Shown here one piece after another: positions 52,601 through 61,600 of a stretch of 64,000 nt of DNA. A program made the position numbers and the translations under genes. The notes under the pieces are model-generated. The model was not told the origin of the DNA and searched no databases. It saw nothing but the letters and a program-made list of their open reading frames with translations. Each line of letters opens with the position of its first letter. Within the stretch, counting starts at the first letter, position 1. Source of the stretch: Trogon surrucura (Eukaryota; Chordata; Aves; Trogoniformes; Trogonidae); NCBI GenBank assembly GCA_020746105.1, contig CM036642.1:1209501-1273500 (forward strand). Direction: 5' to 3'.

Positions 52601-55600
52601 CGGAGGCAACCAGCAAACACCAAAGAAGCGCGTCCGCTCTCGATATTTGACAAAGCAGACAAGCCTGAAGATTTTAATAAAGATTTACAGCTCTCCTCTC
52701 CCCTCTACATAAAAAAAAAAAAAAGGAAAAAGACCCTGTTTCCAGCTCCTTTTCGTCCATCGCTGCCCCTCCAGTACGCCCAACCTTCCTGTCCCACGCT
52801 CCGAGTATGTTTTCTCTGCCACACCTAAGATTTATTTATTTTAAGAGAGGGATAGACCTTTCTCCTCTGGTTCAACTGCTTATCTCCTGAGAGAAATCAC
52901 ACGGATGCTCTCATGAACCTTCCCAGTCCACGCGGAGACCGAGACTAGAAACGGAGACGAAAGTATATGGCGAAAGTCCCTCCGGTTTGACCCCGTAGTA
53001 AGAAAACACCACGTATTAAATAGCTGGAGAAACTCCAGGACCCACCAGCGGAGTTTAACTCTGCCATGTGGGTGACCTTCACAGCTGTCGGGGCTCGGGG
53101 TCTGTGTGTTATTCCAGCGTGACCCTTCAGCCCTTTTTCCATTTCAAGTCACGCCGGAGAACGGCTTCGAAATTCTGTCCAAACAGAAAACACGACGGAT
53201 AAAATCCATCACTTCGAGGAAGTGTTTTTAGCTGGTGCTTTATCTAGGCTTGAGTCGGGTTACTGGATGATTTCAGGACTTTGGGTGTATTATTACAACT
53301 TTAGGGAAATTATAGATCTTTAAAACTTCAAGGGAGCTCGCGCCATAAAACTTTAATTCTGAAGGAGAGCGACCACTCGGCTTGGCTGGCGCCAAGGAGA
53401 TGTCTCTTCGCCTCTGGAGTTGACCTGGCTCAGAAGACAACATCGACACCTTAGGAGGCAGCTTTAAGAGAGGAAAAATGCTAAAAAAACCACAAAATCT
53501 TCAGTGCCCCACCTGGAATCACAGAAAAGATAAAAGGAACACGTATATGGACAAACCTCAAGGCAGAAGGCCAAGTTTATTACGCGGTGAATGCTTAATA
53601 GCCTCATCCCACTGAAGAAATTACTCTTTTGGCATTAATTATCAAGCTTATTATCAATTAATTGCAATCAGCAGGGAAAAGAAAAAGACTTTAATGGAAG
53701 CCACCGCAGCTTTTCTCCCCTTAAAATGATCCTGATTCCAATTACCGATCGGAAGGCGCAAAACGCCCGCGGGCACACGAGGCTGAAGGACACGAGTGTG
53801 ATCCCTGCTTGTCCTGAGACATTCTGGCAGCTCAACAGGAACGTGGGGTTTTCTGGGGGCCTCAACCTTCCAGCGGTTTCCCCATCACAGGCACGGGGCA
53901 TCTGAAATCCTAAAAATCCACTTTTTCCTGCCCCCTCGAGGAAGCGCGTTCCTGACTGACAGGCACCTAACGAACCCGAGACGGGATCTACAGCTCCCAA
54001 CGCGCGAATGAAACCCCCCCCCCGCCCCGGCTCTCCCGAGATGTTCTAATTTAAACAACTCCAATATCAATCATCTCTTTAGGAAAACCACACGGGAAGA
54101 GCAGCAGGTCACAGAGAGACGCGGAAGGGGCAGCCTCAGCATGGGGGATGGCTAGAAAAGCAATAAAATCAAATTAATAACCCAACGTGAGCTTACGGCC
54201 ATAAAATACTTCACAGCCACGAGCAGAACTACAATTCTACCATCCTACCGGTAGCAAGGCAATGAGTAAATGCATATATATATATATATATTTACAAATG
54301 CATACATATATATATTTTTTTTTTACAAATGCATATATATATATAATTATAATGCATATATATTTACAATGCATATGTATATTTACAATGCATATATATA
54401 TTTACAATGCATATGTATATTTACAATGCATATATATATTTACAATGCATATGTATATATTTACAAATGATTATATGGACATTGCACGTATTTAAATGCA
54501 ATTTACTCTGCGCCCCAAGTCCGCTCAGCGCTTAACCGCGGAGAAGAAAGAGCGTTGGCAGCAAGCAAACGCCGCTACCCTTTCAAACAAACCAGGGAAA
54601 AAAAAAAAAAAAATGCAAACCCTTTGAAAATTGCTCGCCTGAGGTTAGTGAAACAAAACAAACTTTCCAAACGACTTGCCCGAGGTCAGCTGCAGCAACA
54701 GCAGCTTAGGCAGATACAGATCTCAATTTTCTTAATTCTCCTTTCCCACTCAAGGAAGCAGCTGGTTTTTTAATTTACTTTATTTTTTTTTTTAAATGAC
54801 CAAAGCGCATAAGCACGTTTTTCTTTTAAAAACTCACTGCCAGGAAGAAAAAGGTTTCGTAGGTCCAAAAGCAACTTTGTCTGAGAGAAAAAAACCAAAC
54901 CCACAGCATAATCTGCTGCTACGCAACAGAACACACATGTACCCCATCGTTTACAAAATAACAGCAACTTAGGAGCATGGAAATAATTAAAAATGTGCTG
55001 TGTCTGACGCCGCTCCCATTACAAACCCGTTTCCCATGACAGCCCAGGATGAAATAAAAAAAAATAATAAAATATTAACAGCCTTTGGCAACTGGATGTC
55101 GGAGGGAACCGCCTTGCCTACCCCTAGAGATAAAACCAGATCAATATTTCAAGGAGCAGGTAGAAGTTTAGATTTCAAATTTAAATAAATTTAAAGATGG
55201 AGCTGACCAAAACTCGAGGCAAGAGAGGAGAAGGGCGAAACATTTAAAAACCACGAGAAACGGAAGCTTTGGAGAAGTTTTGTTAAGAGAGCTGGAGCCA
55301 AAATGGAAAAATTGCTGCTTTTTTGGCATCAGCTTTAAGACGAGACATTGAAAAGCAGCCCCGAGAGCCAGGAGATGAAACGTTTAAGACAGGCCATCTC
55401 CCAGCATCTAATATCCCTAATGGGGTCTTTAAAGCAGGTAAACCACAGAGTCTGAAGTAACCACAGACTTTTAAAATCAGTTAAAAAGAGGCATCATTAG
55501 AAACCCAGCAAGACGGTTCCTTCCTCTCTGTCAAAGCCTGAGCCTGTGATGGCAAACGGGTCCTACAGCCTCCAAAAAGCTCAGTCTGCGACTCCCTCCC

Positions 55601-58600
55601 ACGGCTTTGGAGGTTTGGGGGTTCCCAGCCTCTGGCCAAGGAAGCGGAGAGCTCGGCTCTCGGACGAACCGGCTCTGGAGTCGCCTCATACTTGACTTGG
55701 AAATCTCCCTGGACCTCGGTGTTCGCCCAACTGGGTCAGCCGATCGCGGGTTACACGACGCGCAGCGACAGGAAACACCTGCTCGATGGTTTTGAACAAA
55801 ACTGGGGCACAAACCTGCTCCAGAGCTCTGGGAAAGCCCTAAGGAATACAGGGATTTAAGGAACAAGCTCAACTCATGTTCCCTCCGAGAATTCTGCCAC
55901 TGGTACCTCTAAAACAAGCCTTATTTTTAATTTATCATTTATTTAACTAACCATGTATTTTGATGCGATTTCCATTTTCTAAACCATTCCTTCCTAACCC
56001 GTTCGTCCCGCATTTCACGAATCTGTTCTTTGGATGTGGAGATACTCTTCCAAGACCTAGGAACTTTGGCTGCGTGCAAGTCCTTCAGGTTGGGTCTTCC
56101 TCTTGACGCTTCATTACCCACCTGACGTTAATTTGCCGGTCAAAGTAACTTTGCAGCCTGCACAGGATGGTGCTGGATGAAACTGCTGGGGACTGTCTGT
56201 CCCAAAGGGCTGCCAACTTGCCCAAGGAAACAGGCACTGAAACATTGCTATGAAAAATGCGCATGCGTTAAGCTCTATGAGGGATAAACGTCGAGGCAGT
56301 TCCGAAAAATGGGAATATCCACCACAATCCTCCTCTTCTTTTGGATCCGAACCAAGCGCAGCTCTCGGAGAAGTTGTAAAACAAGTCAAATTGGAGACAA
56401 ACCGCTCCTCTGCGACGCGTTTACACTTGCTTGGTTACGGGGCAGGATTTGATGCCTCTCCAGAATAAAGCCAAGTGTCCTCTTCAATTTGCGGCCGGGC
56501 CCAGCCTTGTCTACAAAGCACCACATGACGATCCGAAGCTCTGCCAAAATGCATCGCTTACAGAAAGAAACCATAATCGCTACCCTGCCCTCTTAGATTT
56601 CACCAGTGATTTTTGCCTTTTTGCTCCGGAGCTAAGCAGAACACAATCTGGCTACGCGGAGGTCGATCTCTCTAATTCAGAGCTTGCCTTCCGAAGGCAA
56701 AACGCCCGAAGGACGCGACATTAACAAACTACCCTGTAATTATAAAAGCTTCTGTTGCTTAAAAAACACTCTTTCGTGGCAGTACGTTCATGTGACACTG
56801 CATTTTATTCTGAGAAATCATTTTCCCTCTTGCTCATCCTCTCTTCTTAAGCCAGGGCTGCGCTGACCGGCCGCTTCGCCTGGTAGAGGTTTCCATCACA
56901 GGAAACCTTTTGAAGGGCACATGAAAGCCAGCGGTTGCCGTAAATCACTCACTGTTGCCTTTCACAAATAACCAACCGCACGGCGGCGAACGGGCAGGCT
57001 GTTGTCTTACAGGGACCACTTCCAGATACCCTCTTTCCCAGTAAAAACCACCCGCACATCAATTCACCCAAGTGTTTCTCTGCAGGAGTTGATCGTTGGA
57101 GCCATTAGCAGCGAGCAGAGCAAGCTTCTCTCTTTGGTTTTCTGAAGGGATGGCTTGAAACGCACTGAAATTTGCACCCGCTGAAGGAATGTGCTTTAGC
57201 ACCAGCAGTTCCATGACAGTATTTATCTCCGCGGAGTCGCTCGGTAAATAAATCACGCCGTTCGAAACCCGCGCGCGGCTAGAACCCTGCATCTCAAACA
57301 TCCACAGGCGAGAGCAAGAAAGAACCACGCCGGCCCCGCTTCCTTCCCAATACACATTCAAGCAGAGAAAAGATGAAATGGAGAAATAAAATTCCAAAGT
57401 TTTAAGACCTACAGTCTTTTTTTTCATCTCCTGTTACGCGCAGAGATTTACAGACAGCAGCACTCAATCTGCTCAGAGCCGCCTGACTCCGCGTCAGAAA
57501 TAAAAGGGCAAAAATCCTCTTTACTTTAAAAACTGCTACTTCCATCGTTATGGATCTAAACCTCTCGTGTGAATCCCAGCGCTACGTGCGAATCCCACCA
57601 GGAATGGAGGATGTGATTTGCTTTTGGTACCGAATGTCAGAAAAGGAGTACAGGAAACAAGCTGGCGTGACAGTGACCAGCGTTTTAACACATTTCCAAC
57701 CAGAATAATTTCCCTGAGCCCTTCCAAGCAAAGCTTTAGGACATACCGAGGGTCCCTACAAGCAGCCAGAGCAATGAAAACACAATTTGGCCCTTAGAGT
57801 CACCCGTTTAAAGCTTTTTACAGAAAGAATGTCAGCAGCGCTTGCTCCAGATGTTGGAACTTCGATCGCACAGAACAAAACTATTAATGCATTAAAGAAC
57901 AAGCCTTTAAGACACAAAAAAACCCCCACAAATCATACAACAAGGGTTTTTTTTTGAAAAACCCTACTGCAAGCCATTTGTGGTTTTTAGTATGGACCGT
58001 CTCAGGCAGACAGAACCAGCAAACCGTACTTCGGTCGTCAGTAGTCTGAGTAAGACATTTGCTTCTCCGAAAATAAATTCCACTCTCCTCTCCCCACAAA
58101 CCACCCAGGATGGGGAGTCCTGCCTGTTCTTCCTCCTCTGGTCCCATTTTTTCCTGGCATTCTCACCGCTGCCCTCGAAGCCCTTATTATTGCAACCACG
58201 CTCCCAGCCGTGGAACGTTGGATGGGGTCGCCTCTGGAGTTTTGCAAACGCTGTTCCCTCCTTCAAACAGCAGATACCGAGCCCAAATCTCCTGCAAGGC
58301 AGAGCTGGGAGACACGAGGGGCACACATTTGCGTAAACGCCTTCATCTAGCGCATCAGAGACCTTATTCTATCAATCAAAAGCAACGCAGCCCAGCTGGC
58401 GAGGGCTGCCTCCGACAAAAAACAGGGCAAAGCACCGGGCATCCCGCGCGGCGGCTGCAAATTCAGGCAGAAAAATGGAGAAAACCCCGTGCTCGGACCA
58501 CGAGGGCTTCCTGCTTTGAGCACAGCCTTAGAAACCTACCTAAGGTCGCAGCAGAAAGAGGTTTCTTTTGCAGGACGCTGGCACGATCCCACGAAAAGCA

Positions 58601-61600
58601 GGAGGGAGCGCGGCTCGGTTCTGAGCTCGCAAGTCAGTCTGTATTTAAGGATCTATTCAGTCCTAAGACTTTTTTTCTTAAATACCACTCACGCTTGCAC
58701 AGTCTGACATTTCTGGTTTCTAGTGCCTGTCATTTCTGTTTCAACAGTCTACCTGTGATAATGAAAAGGAACAATAAAAGCCACCAGCTGAAGACCTCCC
58801 TTAGAACTCAAGTGCTTTCCCAACCGGTCTCTTGTTCTCTCCTCAAGGCTCCAAATTTCACCCCAAAAAATTACGTCTGAAGTGCTGAAATACCGCAAAT
58901 CCCACACTGTAATTAGTCCTGCTTGCGTTTTTCTTTCATTCTTCTGCTTAGACTGCCCATTCTGATGTCAATATTTAAACAACCAGGCAGTTGCTGCTGT
59001 AACCTCACACAAATAAATCCAAAACTATTAAAAAAGGCAGATTTTGAGCCTGCTCTCCAACTCAACAAAACACGCTGGCTGGGTTAGCCTACTTATGGGC
59101 TCTCACTTTTACTGAGTTATTCTCAACACACACAGTGACCCCCTTCAAACGTCTTGCAAATTCTTTGCTCTTCCCTTGCAGAACATTGCAAGGATTCCAA
59201 ATGCTGCCAAAGGACCTTCACAGCTCACAGGTAACTTTCCTCAGATTCCAAGCTTTTGTGGATTGTTTAAAATCTTCTTTCCATCCATCCATCCATTCAT
59301 CCATCCATCCATCCATCCATCATCCATGATTCCATCCATCCATCCATCCACCCATCCATTCATCCATGATTCCATCCATCCATCCATCTTCCATCCATCA
59401 TCCATCCATCCTCCATTCCTTATCCATCCATCCATCCATCCTCCACCCATCATCCATGATTCCATCCATCCATCCTCCACCCATCATCCATGATTCCATC
59501 CATCCATCCTCCATCCATCCACCCACCCTCCCCTTTTTTTGCCATTGTTCACATTTGATTTCAAAAAAAATTCCAATAATTCTTGCAACAACAGTAACTG
59601 AAAGCAGTCTTGTAGAAACGAGTGAGACAGTGCAATCCGACTTGGAAAAAAGTGGAAAATCCACCTCTCTCGCTCTAAAAAACCAACCCAAATCCCCCTA
59701 TCATCAGCTTTTCCAAAATAAAATCTCAAATCCCACCTTTGTCATTTGCTAGTTCTCACGTTCAAATCTGTTCAAAGAAATCAAAAGAATCCTATCTTTC
59801 CACTTTTCAGAAACACTTGGATCAGCTCTCTACATATTCCCACTTCTTCTTAAGAGCTAATAAACCAGATTAATTTTTTGAGGTCTCGAAGTAGAAGAAA
59901 AGCCGAAAAGAGACTTAATAAAAACCCCTCTGAACCTCACACAGAGCTTTTATTTCACAAGCTGACTTGCAGCAGAAATGTGTCACAAACACAACTCCCC
60001 AAAAACTGTTTTTCAAACCTTATCTGGGAAGGTTTTATGAAACAGGCATCAATCAATCACTCTCTTTACACCACTAAAATGATACTTACAGATGGGAAAA
60101 GAGTGGGATAGAATTTCCTCAGCGCAAATGCTGAGCTGTGGTCTGCCAAACACAGTTCAGACTGAGCTGGATGCTTTAAAAGTTTTATGTTCAAAAGCTT
60201 TGGTTTGTTGTACGCTCCAGAGCGAAACGACAAAATAAATGTCTTTTTACAGACCACACAACACAGAGATTGTGTTTGCACAGTCCAGACAGCACCACGA
60301 TGCATTTCAACCCCACAGCTGGAGGTTTAGCTTATTCGTCTATGGTCCATAATCTAAAATTGCCAGGATGGCCATTCCCTGTGCTACGTGTTCTTGCGAC
60401 GAATCACAAACATCATAAAGCTTTTGAATTAGCATGGGTTTAGCCTTAATTAACAAAATTTGTTTTTCTCTGTGTCCACCTAAGAAATCAAAATCTTCAC
60501 GAGCTGCTGCAGGTGCCTCAACGCCAACACCTGAAGGGTGAGCGAGGCAAAATTTGGTTTATGGTCTTTTTTTCCCTCCCTCCTTCAATGTTTTTGGCCT
60601 GACACAGACAGGTCCTGCCAAAATCTCTCCCAGTGAGCTCTTTCACACCTCCCATTCAATTCTACCGCGGAGCCAAATCCATCCAGACACGGTATCCAAC
60701 TCATGACGGAATGGAATCTCTCCCTGGACATTAGGAGAGGCCGTGAGATGTCAGGGGTGAAGTATCTCCACGGCAGAAATGATGCTCAGCTGTGCAGCTC
60801 CTTCCATGCCCTCCCTTTCATCGCATCCAGATGCCTCAAGTTTTGTATCTGAGAGACGAGGGCACGGACTGACACGTGAGAATTGGCTTGGGCCGGGGAG
60901 GAATGCTAGCTAGCCGGGAGGATTACGTAAAAAAAAATATAAAATAAAAATAAATTAGTTCAGCAACACTGAAAAAGAAGTAACAGGGCTTCTCGGCACG
61001 GTTCACAGCTTCTGCATCCACGGGGCAGCAGCTCAGTCAAGTCTCACTGAAAATCAGTGTTCACTTTGAGCCTCTCTTCCCTCTCCCCAGAGCACTATTT
61101 AAAAATACGTGTATGTGTGTGCTTACACCTCTGACAGTAGAGAGGAATTATTCTGTGTGTTCCTGTCACACGGCTCAGCTCAGGCCAAGCTCCACCTTCA
61201 AACCAGAGCTTTAAAAAGAGAGACAGACAGCGCAGCGATTCCCAGGAAAGTTCAGCAAACGACGGGCGCTCGGGAAGCGCCGAGATGGAGCGTGAAAATA
61301 CCTGAAACGCTAAGAAACGACCACGGGCACTGCATCTCAATCGGATTTGTCGGTGCAGCGTGTCTCCCGCAAACAACGATTTCGTTCCACACCACCAAAA
61401 TACAATTATCTATCGCGCAGCATTTTACAAAGTCACCATCCCCGTATCAGCAGACGGGGAATCTTCGGGCGCCTTTATCTGCCCAAAGCATTTTGATACC
61501 ACAGTAGCAGCCATGGAAAGACTTCCGTACCAGATGTCTGGAGAAGAAATGAAGAATCCCCATGGCCTGGGCTGTAAATCCTCCGTTTGTCTGGCTGGTG

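Noticed and set aside
58110-58880. 256-codon open frame on the plus strand
   Set aside because: No recognisable domain, low-complexity Ser/Arg/Leu composition, lies wholly in the 13 kb intron antisense to the gene and has no supporting splice or start context.
59176-59752. His/Pro/Ser-rich and Trp/Met-rich open frames
   Set aside because: They are translations of the CCAT tetranucleotide array.
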